Below are positions 18,009 to 28,234 of a DNA stretch of 64,000 nucleotides, piece after piece. The DNA lies in contig CAVTJA010000010.1 in assembly GCA_963735005.1 (NCBI GenBank), positions 434,001-498,000 of the forward strand, read 5' to 3'. Position numbers and translations under genes: made by a program. The notes under the pieces are model-generated. The model was not told the origin of the DNA. It made no database searches and saw nothing but the letters and a program-made list of their open reading frames with translations. The first letter of the stretch is position 1; every line of letters starts with the position of its first letter. The DNA comes from WTKG01 sp963735005 (GTDB lineage Bacteria; Actinomycetota; Actinomycetes; Actinomycetales; Demequinaceae).

Positions 18009-19271
18009 CTAGTCGTTCGGGTAACCCAGGATCTCCTCGACGGGCGAGGTCCACTGTTCGACGCCCAGGTAGCTGCCGACGAGGTTTGCGGCGCCGGAGG
18101 CGAGGTCGACCATCCACAGTTCCGTCGCCGCGTCTCCCGACGAGTCATACCCCCCGCACCGCACGAGAGCGCGGTCGCCGCTGAACTCGACGTCGAGGTC
18201 TCCGAGCGAGAGGCCGGCCACGCCGCACGTCACGGTGGCGAGCTCCAGCCCGTCCCGATCGATGAACCGCGCCCCCGTGTCGCTGAAGTCCACGAACGTC
18301 TGCGACGCGAAGTCGAGCCGAAGGTTGTTCTCGGCCGGAATGAACGGTAGGTCGAAGTCCTTCACGTCGCCCGACTTGAGATCGAGCGTGTAGTAGCTGG
18401 CGGGGTTATCGGACACCACCTTCGAGAAAAGCATCCGGTTCGACTTCACCCAGCCGAGTTGGTAGTACGAGAACGGGTGCGCCTTGAGGCGATTGACGGT
18501 GCGCTTGCCGTACGGGGAGGCCGTGTCCACGACCACCACGGCCGTCTGAGAGGAGCCGGACGTCCACGTGAAGCACACCACCTGCTTGCCGTCCGGGGTC
18601 ACGCTATTCGCGTCGGGTTCCCCCATGTGATAGCAGAGGTCCTTCTTGACCTTGTTGTCGACGTATAGCGCCAGGTCCGTTGACTCGCCCCCAAACATGC
18701 CGCCGACGACGCCGTCGGCCGCGACCGCCAGGCGCTGGTAGGCGTCAAAACCTACCGTCGACTTCTTCGCATGGAGCGTCGACAAGTCGAGCGTAAGGGC
18801 GGTCTGGGACCCGCCGACGTCCCACGGGTCAGTGTCCCGGATCAGGCCGACCTTCGCGCCAGACCATGACACGACGTGGCTGATCTTGAGGTCGGTCAAG
18901 TCCGCGACCTTGTACACGTGGCGGTCGGGTGTGACCACCGCGAGGAAGCCCCGCTGGCGTTCCACGTCGCTGAAGGTCTTGCCAGGAACGTTCTTGGGCG
19001 CGACGTCAACAAGGTCCACGAGAAAGTAGCCAGGGCCAAGTTCGTCGAGCAGGCCCTCCGGCGCGGCGGGCGCCGACGGGACGGCGGGCGGCCCAGCGAC
19101 GACGGGCGGGGCCTCTGTCGCGGTCGGCGACGGCTCGGCGGTTGGCGGGGCCGACGTCGTAGCGGTGTCGGTTGGGGACGGAGACTCGCCCGGGTCACCC
19201 GTGCACGCCGCGAGCGCAAACGCGAGAGCCGCCGCACCGGCGGTGAGTCCAAGCCAGCGTCGTGCGCGCAT
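18009..19271 (-). CDS. Exported lipoprotein of the WFLV family, paralogue 2
   Basis: 420 residues with a lipoprotein signal peptide ending in the lipobox LAAC (about residue 23), then a Thr/Pro/Ala linker of about 60 residues. The exported domain has DELGPGYFLVDLVDV in place of the WFLV motif, the cysteine pair KDLCYHM...TPDGKQVVCF, and the second pair LATVTC...SGDRALVRC. It ends in a LGY motif shared with the relatives. ATG 19269-19271 is preceded by AGGAGG at good spacing, so I prefer it to a TTG one codon upstream. Function unknown; a lipid-anchored beta-propeller is likely. Confidence 0.72.
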   Translation of the reverse strand: MRARRWLGLTAGAAALAFALAACTGDPGESPSPTDTATTSAPPTAEPSPTATEAPPVVAGPPAVPSAPAAPEGLLDELGPGYFLVDLVDVAPKNVPGKTFSDVERQRGFLAVVTPDRHVYKVADLTDLKISHVVSWSGAKVGLIRDTDPWDVGGSQTALTLDLSTLHAKKSTVGFDAYQRLAVAADGVVGGMFGGESTDLALYVDNKVKKDLCYHMGEPDANSVTPDGKQVVCFTWTSGSSQTAVVVVDTASPYGKRTVNRLKAHPFSYYQLGWVKSNRMLFSKVVSDNPASYYTLDLKSGDVKDFDLPFIPAENNLRLDFASQTFVDFSDTGARFIDRDGLELATVTCGVAGLSLGDLDVEFSGDRALVRCGGYDSSGDAATELWMVDLASGAANLVGSYLGVEQWTSPVEEILGYPND

Positions 19272-19349
19272 CAATGCCTCCTAGGCGGTCGAAAGGAGTA
19301 TTTCAGACTCGCGGCGCCACGGCGCGCAACCACCGTCCCGCGCCACGGC

Positions 19350-20604
19350 CTACGAGAGCGGCTCGTACCCGTACACGTCCCGCACGCCCTGCTGCGCCGT
19401 CGCCTCAAACGATGCGAGCGACTGCTGCTCACCCGACTCGAGGTCCACAAGCACAGCGGACACCGTCACGGGCGCGTCCCCGCTGCGGCACGTCACGAGC
19501 GCGCGAGCGCCCGACAACACCACGGTGCGGTCCGTGCGATGGATCTGCCGGCACGGCACATCCGCGAGCTGCGCACCGTCCCCGTCGTAGAAGGTGACGC
19601 CAAGCGTCGTCTCAATCCGGTACGTGCCCGACGCGGCGTCGTACCTTGTCACGTACGGGGAGCCGGGCGTCGGCATGTCAAAACTTGCGACGTGGTCGTT
19701 GTCAAGGTCGAAGGTGAAGTAGACGAAGTTGTCGCCCTTGTCCACGCGGCCGAACAGCATGGTGGTGTCGTCGAGCCAGCCGGCGACGCCGTAGTTCCAG
19801 GCGCGGCGGGTGAACGTCGCGGCGTCGCGCTCTCTGTGCGGCGCGGAGGTGTCCACGACCTTGACGCGCGCGTTCGTCGCCTCACCGGCGTCGACCGAGA
19901 CGAAGCACACGAACGCCGAGCCGTCGGGGGAGAGCGCCGTCGCGTTGGTGTCCGCGCCGGGGCACAGTTGCGCAGGGGCCGCCGCGCTCGTGTACATCAG
20001 GTAGCGCAAGGATCTCCCCGCTCTGCGACGCGCCGATGACGTGGTCCCGATCCACGAGGTAGCCCCATTGCGGTTCGGGGACGTTTGTGAGGGCGAGCTC
20101 GGTGGCGCCGGTAGCCAGGTCGAGCGTGACGACGTCGCCGAGCGTCTCGTCCCCGCCTGGCGTGGTCTCGCGGAACAGCGCGACGTCGGGGCCGAGCCAC
20201 CACACCGCCTTCGAGGCGTCGGCGTCAGCCAAGGACTGGAGCGCGTACGCGGCGCCGTCCGGACCGATAAGAGTCAGGCCGTCGGATGCGCGGGGCACGT
20301 CTCCGCCAGCGTCGCCCGCCGCGACCAAGAGGTCGTGCGCGCCCTGCCACTCGAGCAGGAACCAACCCGGGCCCACGGCGCTCCAATCAACCTCCGCCGC
20401 GGCGCGCGACGGCATCGGGAAGAAGCCCTTGCGCACCGATGCGGCCGGGGTGGTGTGCGCGGGCGTCGGTTCGGGTGACGCCGACGCCGGGGGCGCGCTT
20501 GACATCGTGGTCACCTCTGGCTCGGGCGGGCCAGCCGTGCACGCGGCAAGGGTCAGCGCCCCGGCGGCCGCGACGGCTACCGCGACGCGCGACACCCTAG
20601 CCAC
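19350..20604 (-). pseudogene. Exported lipoprotein of the WFLV family, paralogue 3, frameshifted
   Basis: Signal peptide with lipobox LAAC, linker, and VDWSAVGPGWFLLEWQ in the first frame, reading to GASQSGEIL. The second frame carries on as RYLMYTSAAAPAQLCPGADT with the shared cysteine pair (AQLC...LSPDGSAFVC), LADVPC...SGARALVTC and the C-terminal RDVYGY. The span of 1255 bases is one over a multiple of three. Removing one base at the AA/GG of 20008-20011 joins the frames as GEILRYLMY. Its GTG start overlaps the DUF1003 stop by eight bases. Repaired length is about 417 residues. Confidence 0.72.
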
Positions 20605-21013
20605 GCGCGACGAGCCGCTTGAGTTCCTCGATCATTTCGAGCTGGCGGTTGTTGATCTCGAGCAGCGCCTCGATGTCCGTCTTCGCTGCGACGTTGGTCT
20701 CGTAGTCGTGCTGAGCGAGCGCAGCCGCGATGCCGTCCTGGCGCTTGGCGGCGATGAGCAGGATCGCGCCCTGCATTCCGGCCAGCATGCTCAGGAACAG
20801 GTTGAGCAGGATGAACGGGTAGGGGTCCCAGCCGCTCGCGACCGTGTTGGCGATTGCCCACACGATCATGAACACCGCGAAGCCGCCGACGAACCCCCAA
20901 CTGCCCATAGAGTTCCGCATGCGATCCGCGGCTCGCTCGCCCGTCGAGAGGCCGTCGATGTGACGCTTGTGCCAGGTTGCGGGGTGCACCTTGCGTGCGC
21001 TTAATGTCTTCAT
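20597..21013 (-). CDS. DUF1003-family membrane protein
   Basis: 138 residues. Two membrane helices (about 46-66 and 76-98) carry the DUF1003 signature FILLNLFLSMLAGMQGAILL, followed by AAKRQD and a cytoplasmic coiled-coil-like tail rich in Glu, Asn and Leu (about 110-138). The ATG at 21011-21013 begins MKTLSARK; a longer reading would run into the aldo/keto reductase leader. Role unknown. It is followed directly by paralogue 3, possibly in one transcript. Confidence 0.85.
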   Translation of the reverse strand: MKTLSARKVHPATWHKRHIDGLSTGERAADRMRNSMGSWGFVGGFAVFMIVWAIANTVASGWDPYPFILLNLFLSMLAGMQGAILLIAAKRQDGIAAALAQHDYETNVAAKTDIEALLEINNRQLEMIEELKRLVARG

Positions 21014-21065
21014 GGTCAGCACACTACGCCGGGGAGGCCCCGCGAGCCCGTCGTAGGCTGGACTC

Positions 21066-21914
21066 ATGAGCATCCCCTCCATCACCCTCAACGACGGCCA
21101 CGAGATCCCAGCGATCGGATTCGGCACCTACCCGCTACGGGGCGACGACGGCGTGGCCGCGTTGGTCTCCGCGCTTCAGGTTGGCTACCGGTTGCTTGAC
21201 TCGGCAGTGAACTACAAGAACGAGGTCGAGGTGGGCGTCGCGCTGCGCCAATTCCTTGCCGAGTCGGACGTTCCGCGCGACCGGGTGACGGTCCAGACCA
21301 AGCTGCCCGGCCGCCACCACGACTACGACCTCGCCCTCACCTCCATCGAGGAGTCCCGCGAGCGGCTCGGGATCGAGCAGATCGACGTGATGCTCATCCA
21401 CTGGCCCAATCCCGGCGTCGGCAAATACGTGGACGCGTGGCGAGCGCTGGTCGAGGCGCGCGAGCGCGGCTGGGTACGGTCGGTGGGCGTCTCGAACTTC
21501 ACCGCGGCGAACCTCGCGGCGATCGTCGACGCCACGGGTGTCACGCCGGTTCTCAACCAGATTGAGCTGCACCCCTACTTCTCCCAGGCCGCGATGCGCG
21601 CCGAGCACGCGCGCCGCGGCATCGTCACGCAAGCGTGGAGCCCGCTGGGCAAGCGCGACGCCCCGCACCAGGAGCCCGTCGTCGCCGAGATCGCGGCGGC
21701 GCACGGCGTCACGCCGGTGCAGACGGTGCTGCGCTGGCATGTGCAGCTTGGAAACCTGCCGGTCCCCAAGAGCGCCAACCCGGAGCGACAGGCGGCCAAC
21801 CTGGACGTGTTTGAGTTCGAGCTCACCGACGCCGAGGTCGCCGCGATCTCCGGCCTCACCCGCGCCGACGGCCGGCTGTTCGGCGGCGACCCTGACACAC
21901 ACGAGGAGATGTAG
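21066..21914 (+). CDS. Aldo/keto reductase
   Basis: 282 residues, NADPH-dependent oxidoreductase of the AKR superfamily. The catalytic tetrad is visible: Asp45, Tyr50, Lys79 and His112 (LLDSAVNYKNE, QTKLPG, LIHWP). The cofactor-phosphate site VPKSANPERQAANL lies near the C-terminus. It resembles 2,5-diketo-gluconate-type reductases (AKR5), but the substrate is not set by sequence. It diverges from the DUF1003 gene with 52 bases between. Confidence 0.93.
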   Translation: MSIPSITLNDGHEIPAIGFGTYPLRGDDGVAALVSALQVGYRLLDSAVNYKNEVEVGVALRQFLAESDVPRDRVTVQTKLPGRHHDYDLALTSIEESRERLGIEQIDVMLIHWPNPGVGKYVDAWRALVEARERGWVRSVGVSNFTAANLAAIVDATGVTPVLNQIELHPYFSQAAMRAEHARRGIVTQAWSPLGKRDAPHQEPVVAEIAAAHGVTPVQTVLRWHVQLGNLPVPKSANPERQAANLDVFEFELTDAEVAAISGLTRADGRLFGGDPDTHEEM

Positions 21915-21956
21915 CGGGGCTGCGGCCGCCGCACGCTAGGTGCGAAGATATTGCGT

Positions 21957-22331
21957 ATGGACGACGACGCGGCCCGCGTGGCGGCGGAACTGCGCGCCCT
22001 CGAGCCGATCTTTCATCGATCACCGCCCGGCTCCACCCGCGCCGTGTTTGAGGCCATGACCGCGCCAGACTTCTGGGAGGTTGGCGCATCCGGGCGCGTC
22101 TACCAGCGCGACGAGGTGCTCAACATCGTCGAAGGACGGTACGCGCGCGGCGACGCCGACGAGCCGCTGGCCGTGTCCGACTTCGCCGCCCGCGAGATCG
22201 CCCCGGACACCTACCTCGTCACCTACGCCCTCGACCAGGCGGGTCGAGCGAGCCGCCGCGCGACCGTCTGGGCGCGCCAACCCCACGGCTGGGCCGCGCT
22301 GTACCACCAAGGGACGCTGGCGACGCCGTAG
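21957..22331 (+). CDS. DUF4440/SnoaL-like NTF2-fold protein
   Basis: 124 residues with the cone-shaped NTF2 fold pattern: an N-terminal helix (VAAELRALEPIF), FWEVGASGRVYQRDEVLN, then repeated strands ending RRATVWARQPHGWAALYHQGT. Such proteins are often small enzymes or binding modules. I chose ATG 21957 over TTG 21951. Ten bases after its stop the next membrane protein starts. Confidence 0.8.
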   Translation: MDDDAARVAAELRALEPIFHRSPPGSTRAVFEAMTAPDFWEVGASGRVYQRDEVLNIVEGRYARGDADEPLAVSDFAAREIAPDTYLVTYALDQAGRASRRATVWARQPHGWAALYHQGTLATP

Positions 22332-22340
22332 CATCGGCCC

Positions 22341-22955
22341 ATGACCACTGTCGTTCGCACCTGGCGCATCGTCGGCGCCGCAGTCATCATCGCCGCCCTG
22401 ATCGGCAACACCTACAAGCACGTCACGGAACACTACTTCGCCTTCTTCGACACCTACGGGTATTTCTCGCAGCAGAGCAGCATCCTTGCGGCGGTGCTGT
22501 TGATTGTGCTCGTGAGGTACACGGGACTCCCGCGGCCGGCATGGCTGGAGTACGCGAGGGCGTCGGTGCTGACGTACCAGATCGTCGTCGTGGCCGTGTA
22601 TTGGGGCCTCCTCGGCGGCTTTGAGGCGGGTGACCCCGTGAAGTGGTCAACGGCCATCATGCACGGCGGCGCCCTGGCGATCGTCCTGGTCGATTGGCTG
22701 GTTGAGGGCCCGCGCACCGCACAGCGACTGCGCTACGTGTGGACCATCATGGTCTACCCACTCGTGTGGATTACGGTGGCGCTCATCCGAGGGGCGACCG
22801 ACGGCTGGGTCCCGTACCCGTTCCTGGATCCCACGGACGGCTATGCCCCCGTCGCGGTCGTGGTCGGCGGCCTGGTCGTTGCGGGCATGGTCGTTGGCGC
22901 CGCGCTATTGCACCTCACGAGCTTCCGCGTGGTCGTCCCAGCCGACGCTTCCTAG
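22341..22955 (+). CDS. Pr6Pr (FAR-17a/AIG1-like) family membrane protein
   Basis: 204 residues and about six membrane helices. The pattern YGYFSQQSSILAAVLL, IMHGGALAIVLVDWL and WVPYPFLDPTDGY matches bacterial Pr6Pr/FAR-17a-like proteins, in which a conserved Thr/Ser and His may act as a serine-type hydrolase centre. Function in bacteria is unclear. The stop shares CTAG with the convergent paralogue 4. Confidence 0.75.
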   Translation: MTTVVRTWRIVGAAVIIAALIGNTYKHVTEHYFAFFDTYGYFSQQSSILAAVLLIVLVRYTGLPRPAWLEYARASVLTYQIVVVAVYWGLLGGFEAGDPVKWSTAIMHGGALAIVLVDWLVEGPRTAQRLRYVWTIMVYPLVWITVALIRGATDGWVPYPFLDPTDGYAPVAVVVGGLVVAGMVVGAALLHLTSFRVVVPADAS

Positions 22956-24277
22956 CCCAGCTGACTCGCGTAGCCCTGAACGTCGCGTATCCCGGTATCC
23001 CTAACAGATTCTCCGGCAACCACGAGTGTGTTCTCGCCGGACCCCAGGTCGACGAGCCACACTTTCCCCGCATACGCGTTCGGGTCAGCCGCCTGGCAAA
23101 TCACCAAAGCCCTCTGACCCGAATGGACAACGTCGGGCCAGTTGGAAGTCGCAGGGCTATCGCCACAATGCACCTCGGCGAGTGGGCTCCCGTCAGCGGC
23201 ATAGAACTTGGCGAGGCCCGCGTCAGTGACCATGTACGTCGACGACGTGAAGTCGTACGAGCGGTGTTCCGGCGACGGGTCTAGCACCGTGTACTCGCGG
23301 ATCTTGCGCTTGCCGATGTCGTAGGCGAACACCGCGCGGTTTCCGTCATCACCTTCGCGCGATAGCAGGAACGTGTCCTCGGAAATCCAGCCGTCAATGA
23401 GGTAGTCGCTGATGGGATCCTTCAGTACCGTGACCTCCTCACGGGAGAAGCCGCCGTCAAGAAAGGCAACGTTGACGTGCGTGCGGCCGGGGTCGCTCGA
23501 CTTCTGCTCAGGGCACACGAAGTAGCTGCCGCCCGGAGACAAACTCGGCGCATAGACCGACTTGCAGAGAGTGTGCTCATCCCCCGCTGCGTCGTAGAAG
23601 AAGTTGAACTCCGTGTCGCCACCGTTCGAGCCGCCGACGAAACTGTTGCGGTCAACGATGTTCTCCATTCCGTAGCCGGTCCAGTTGGACCTGACCGTCG
23701 CGGTCTCCCCGGAGCGGAGGTCGTAGCGGATGATGTCAATAGGGGGCTCGTAGACCCAGGTCTTGGGCACCGCGCGGCCGAAGGTGAGGTAGTCGCCGTA
23801 CCACGCGATCGGCGCCACGTACGGGTTCGCCAAGGCGCTGAGGCCCGCGAGCGAGCCAACTGAGTAGAACTGGCCGGAAGGGCTCAGTAGCAGGAGCTCG
23901 TCCGACACGACGTCGAAGCCCCCGTTATTCTTGCGCGTGTTCTCGTCAGCTGCGACCTGCCACTCGACCAGGAACCAGCCACCGCCAACCTCGGCCCATG
24001 GAACGTCGTCGCGCGGCAACGCATCACTCGGTTGCGTGAGCGTCCCGACGGGGACCTCGGGCGTCTCCGGGTCCGGCACCGACGGCGCAGGCTCAGGCGG
24101 CGAGGAGTCAGTCAGGGACGGGTCCGGCGCGGAGGCCGCGGGAGTCCCGACAGCAGGCGCGGTAGGCACTTCCTGCGCCTTGGGATCCGGTGCGGGCGTC
24201 AGCTTCACGTATCCCCACCAGGCCGCGGCGGCCGCCAGCACGATCACGAGCGGAATCACGATCACTCGCGTCCTCAT
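22952..24277 (-). CDS. Exported WFLV-family protein, paralogue 4
   Basis: 441 residues. A single N-terminal membrane helix (about 5-24) and a Pro/Ala-rich linker to about residue 85 precede the exported domain beginning VPWAEVGGGWFLVEWQ. The family cysteines are present: HTLCKSVYAPSLSPGGSYFVC and LAEVHC...HSGQRALVIC, and the C-terminus is IRDVQGYASQLG. Like paralogue 1 it lacks a lipobox, so it is probably membrane-tethered. The stop overlaps the neighbouring membrane-protein stop in CTAG. Confidence 0.7.
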   Translation of the reverse strand: MRTRVIVIPLVIVLAAAAAWWGYVKLTPAPDPKAQEVPTAPAVGTPAASAPDPSLTDSSPPEPAPSVPDPETPEVPVGTLTQPSDALPRDDVPWAEVGGGWFLVEWQVAADENTRKNNGGFDVVSDELLLLSPSGQFYSVGSLAGLSALANPYVAPIAWYGDYLTFGRAVPKTWVYEPPIDIIRYDLRSGETATVRSNWTGYGMENIVDRNSFVGGSNGGDTEFNFFYDAAGDEHTLCKSVYAPSLSPGGSYFVCPEQKSSDPGRTHVNVAFLDGGFSREEVTVLKDPISDYLIDGWISEDTFLLSREGDDGNRAVFAYDIGKRKIREYTVLDPSPEHRSYDFTSSTYMVTDAGLAKFYAADGSPLAEVHCGDSPATSNWPDVVHSGQRALVICQAADPNAYAGKVWLVDLGSGENTLVVAGESVRDTGIRDVQGYASQLG

Positions 24278-24312
24278 GGGTTCTCCTCTGTCGGGCCTTG
24301 CGCCAGACTAGT

Positions 24313-24326
24313 GGAGGCGCGCCTCC
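24313..24326. terminator. Perfect 14-bp palindrome after pcaR
   Basis: GGAGGCGCGCCTCC lies between the end of pcaR and the start of paralogue 4, both on the minus strand. As RNA it could only form a short stem with little loop, so a protein-binding site is as likely as a terminator. Confidence 0.35.
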
Positions 24327-24347
24327 GGCGCTGTGTGACGGGGGAGC

Positions 24348-25162
24348 CTAGCGTCGCGCTAGCGCGATAGAACGCACGTCCGCCTCGATCGCGTGGGCAG
24401 TCGCGGTGAGCGCGCGCACGTCACGCGCCGTGGCTTGGGGCGACCTCTCGCGCCCTGCACCGGTCGCGATGTTGATCGCCGCGACTACCCCCTTGCGCCC
24501 GCGCACCGGCACGGCGACGGAGCGCAGCCCGTCCTCGAGCTCGTCGTCGACCTCGGCCCATCCAGCCTCGCGGACGCGACGCAGCTCCGCGCGCAGGCGG
24601 TCGGGATCAGTCTGGGTGCGGGCCGTGAAGGCCGCGAGCGCCGCCGGCTCAAGGAACCTCTCCCACTCGGGCTCGGGAAGCGAGGCGATGAGCACGCGGC
24701 CCATCGACGTCGCGTGTGCCCGGAAGCGGGTGCCCACCGCGATATTGACGCTGAGGATCCTGCGCGTGGCCGCGCGCGCCACGTAGACGATGTCGAGGCC
24801 GTCCAGCACGGTGGCAGATACGGACTCCTCGGCGGCCGCCGAGAGCCGCTCGAGGTGCGGCTGGGCGAGCTCGGGCAGCGACAGCGCGGACAAGTAGCTG
24901 GCGCCAAGCTCGAGGACGCGCGGCGTGAGCGAGAAGTCGCGGGCTTCGCTGCGCACGTAGCCGAGTTGCTCGAATGTGAGCAGGAACCGACGGGCGGCGG
25001 CGCGAGAAATCCCGGCGCGCTCCGCGACCTCGCTCAGGCTGAGCGCCGGGTGCTCGGCGTCGAAGACGCGGATGACGGCGAGCCCGCGCGCGAGCGACTG
25101 GACGAACGTGGCCGAGTCGGGGGCGTCGGCGTCGGCGGCGACGTCCGACAGCGCGCCGGCGG

Positions 25163-25166
<4 letters not shown>
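24348..25166 (-). CDS. pcaR: IclR-family regulator of the beta-ketoadipate genes
   Basis: 272 residues. The N-terminal winged helix (about 20-80: FVQSLARGLAVIRVFDAEH, then ISRAAARRFLLTFEQLGYV) and the C-terminal GAF-like effector domain have the PcaR/PobR/CatR pattern (ILSVNIAVGTRFRAHATSMGRVLIA). It overlaps the pcaF stop by ATGA, ending the pcaIJF-R unit. PcaR proteins respond to protocatechuate or beta-ketoadipate. The likely target is the GTTCGC half-site cluster in front of pcaI. Confidence 0.9.
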
Positions 25167-26335
<1,169 letters not shown>

Positions 26336-26337
26336 GG

Positions 26338-26991
26338 CTACTCCTTGCCCGTCGCGTCGATGAGGTCGAGGCCGATGCTTTCGGCAAGCCACGGCACAGT
26401 CGCGTCGCCGAAGGTCTCGGCAACCGCAAGGCCGTCCGGCGTCACGTCGAACACCGCATAGTCCGTGAAGACGCGGCTGACGCACGCGACCCCCGTGAGC
26501 GGATACGTGCAGTTCGCGACGAGCTTGGGCTCGCCCGCCTTGGTGAACAGGTCCGTCATGACGATCACCTGCTTGGCGCCGATCGCCAGGTCCATCGCGC
26601 CGCCCACGGCCGGGATCGCTCCCTCGGCGCCGGTTGACCAATTGGCGAGGTCGCCGCGCTCGGACACCTGGTAGGCGCCGAGCACGCACACGTCGAGGTG
26701 GCCGCCGCGCATCATCGCGAACGAGTCCGCGTGGTGGAAGTACGCGGCGCCCGGCACCGCGGTGACGGGCTGCTTGCCGGCGTTGATGAGGTCGGGATCC
26801 ACGCGCTCCGGCGGGGGCGCCTCCCCCATGCCCAGCAGCCCATTCTCGGTGTGAAGGATGATCTCGGCGTCTCGCGGCAGGTAGTTGGCGACGGCCGTGG
26901 GCGCACCGATCCCGAGGTTCACATACGCGCCCTCGGGGATGCTCGCCGCGATCTTGGCCGCGATCTCGTCCCGCCCGATGCCGCGCGTCAC
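26338..26991 (-). CDS. pcaJ: 3-oxoadipate CoA-transferase subunit B
   Basis: 217 residues. It pairs with PcaI to move CoA from succinyl-CoA to beta-ketoadipate. The catalytic glutamate is in HTENGLLGMG, and the C-terminal GDATVPWLAESIG region is typical of class I CoA-transferase beta subunits. GTG 26991 overlaps the pcaI stop by four bases (GTGA). Confidence 0.93.
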   Translation of the reverse strand: MTRGIGRDEIAAKIAASIPEGAYVNLGIGAPTAVANYLPRDAEIILHTENGLLGMGEAPPPERVDPDLINAGKQPVTAVPGAAYFHHADSFAMMRGGHLDVCVLGAYQVSERGDLANWSTGAEGAIPAVGGAMDLAIGAKQVIVMTDLFTKAGEPKLVANCTYPLTGVACVSRVFTDYAVFDVTPDGLAVAETFGDATVPWLAESIGLDLIDATGKE

Positions 26992-27740
26992 GACGCTCCT
27001 CCCGCGGCGTCGGCGCCGATGGGCCTGCCCTCGACATCCACGCCTCCCACAAACTCGCCTTCGCTTAGCCAGGCCCGCGGGCCCACCTCGACCACGCGGT
27101 CGACGTAGATTCCTGGCGTCACGACCGCCTCCGGGTCGAGAGCGCCCAGCGGCACCAGCTGGTCCACCTGCACCACCGTGAGCGCGGCGGCCGCGGCCAT
27201 GATGGGGCCAAAGTTGCGCGCCGTCTCGCGGTAGACGAGGTTGCCCCAGCGGTCGCCGCGCAGCGCGGACACGAGCGCGACGTCCGCGTGGATCGGGTAC
27301 TCGATGACGTAGTCGCGGCCGTCGATCGTGCGCTGCTCGCGGCCTTCGCCAAGCGCGGTGCCCACGGCCGTGGGCGAATAGAACGCGCCGATGCCGGCTC
27401 CGGCCGCGCGGATGCGCTCCGCGAGCGTGCCTTGCGGCACCAGCTCGAGCTCGATCGCGCCCTCGCGGTAGAGGCCGTCAAATACCCACGAGTCGTGCTG
27501 GCGCGGGAAGGAGCACAGTATCTTGCGGACGCGGCGTGCGGAGAGCAGCGCCGCGAGCCCCGTGTCGCCATTGCCGGCGTTGTTGTTGACGACGGTCAGG
27601 TCCGTGGCGCCTCCCGCGATGAGGGCGTCGATGAGCTCCACGGGCTGGCCCGCGCGCCCGAAGCCGCCGATCATCACTGTCGCGCCGTCGGGGATGCCTG
27701 CGACGGCGTCTTCGACGCTCGCTACGGTCTTGTCGATCAC
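26988..27740 (-). CDS. pcaI: 3-oxoadipate CoA-transferase subunit A
   Basis: 250 residues, class I CoA-transferase alpha subunit. It has the early IPDGATVMIGGFGRAGQPVELI motif and the later FYSPTAVGTALGEG and RETARNFGP segments. I chose GTG 27738-27740 because GAGGAGG precedes it by six bases and the fold begins at once; a longer frame runs into the palindromic control region. It is the first gene of pcaIJFR. Confidence 0.93.
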   Translation of the reverse strand: MIDKTVASVEDAVAGIPDGATVMIGGFGRAGQPVELIDALIAGGATDLTVVNNNAGNGDTGLAALLSARRVRKILCSFPRQHDSWVFDGLYREGAIELELVPQGTLAERIRAAGAGIGAFYSPTAVGTALGEGREQRTIDGRDYVIEYPIHADVALVSALRGDRWGNLVYRETARNFGPIMAAAAALTVVQVDQLVPLGALDPEAVVTPGIYVDRVVEVGPRAWLSEGEFVGGVDVEGRPIGADAAGGAS

Positions 27741-27757
27741 GCGGCGCCTCCTCACGT

Positions 27758-27782
27758 GTTCGCTTAGCGAACGCCAGTTCGC
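27758..27782 (-). promoter_or_regulatory. Candidate PcaR operator with three GTTCGC half-sites
   Basis: GTTCGC-TTA-GCGAAC (27758-27772) is a perfect palindrome, and GCGAAC-GCCA-GTTCGC (27767-27782) forms a second one that shares a half-site. It lies 17-42 bases before the pcaI start. IclR-type regulators PcaU and PobR of Acinetobacter are known to bind a palindrome plus one extra repeat, a similar arrangement. Confidence 0.6.
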
Positions 27783-27803
27783 AGGACGACTCAGCGTAAC
27801 CCC

Positions 27804-27822
27804 GGTGACGCGTCGTGTCACC
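27804..27822. other. Stem-loop between pcaC and pcaI
   Basis: GGTGAC-N7-GTCACC, followed on the plus strand by a run of eight C. It sits 8 bases beyond the pcaC stop on the minus strand. It may end the pcaHGBDC transcript or be part of the pcaI control region. Confidence 0.4.
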
Positions 27823-27829
27823 CCCCCCG

Positions 27830-28234
27830 CTATTCGGGCGTCGCGTCGCCAAACACCTCGGAGGCGATATGCATCGCCGTGTTCGCGGCGGGCACGCCGC
27901 AGTAGATCGCGGACTGGAGGATGACCTCCTTGATCTCGTCAACCGTGAGACCGTTGCGCACCGCCGCGCGCAGGTGCATCGCGAGCTCCGCGTGGTGGCC
28001 GTTGGCGATCAGCGCGGTGAGCACCGCGACCGACCGCGAGCGCCGGTCGAGCCCGGGCCGGGACCAGATGTCGCCCCACGCCGTACGCGTAATGAAGTCC
28101 TGAAAGTCCGCGGTGAGGTCCGTAGTGCCCGCGATGGCCGCGTCGACGTGCGCGTCGGACAGCACCTCGCGACGCACCTTCATCCCCTGGTCGCGGCGCT
28201 GCTGGTCGGACAAGGAATCGCCTGCTTGGGTCAT
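27830..28234 (-). CDS. pcaC: 4-carboxymuconolactone decarboxylase
   Basis: 134 residues, AhpD-like helical fold. It decarboxylates 4-carboxymuconolactone to beta-ketoadipate enol-lactone. The hallmark GHHAELAMHLRAAVRNGLTVDEI is followed by QSAIYCGVPAANTAM. The ATG overlaps the pcaD stop (ATGA). In many actinobacteria this domain is fused to PcaD as PcaL; here it is a separate gene. Confidence 0.95.
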   Translation of the reverse strand: MTQAGDSLSDQQRRDQGMKVRREVLSDAHVDAAIAGTTDLTADFQDFITRTAWGDIWSRPGLDRRSRSVAVLTALIANGHHAELAMHLRAAVRNGLTVDEIKEVILQSAIYCGVPAANTAMHIASEVFGDATPE

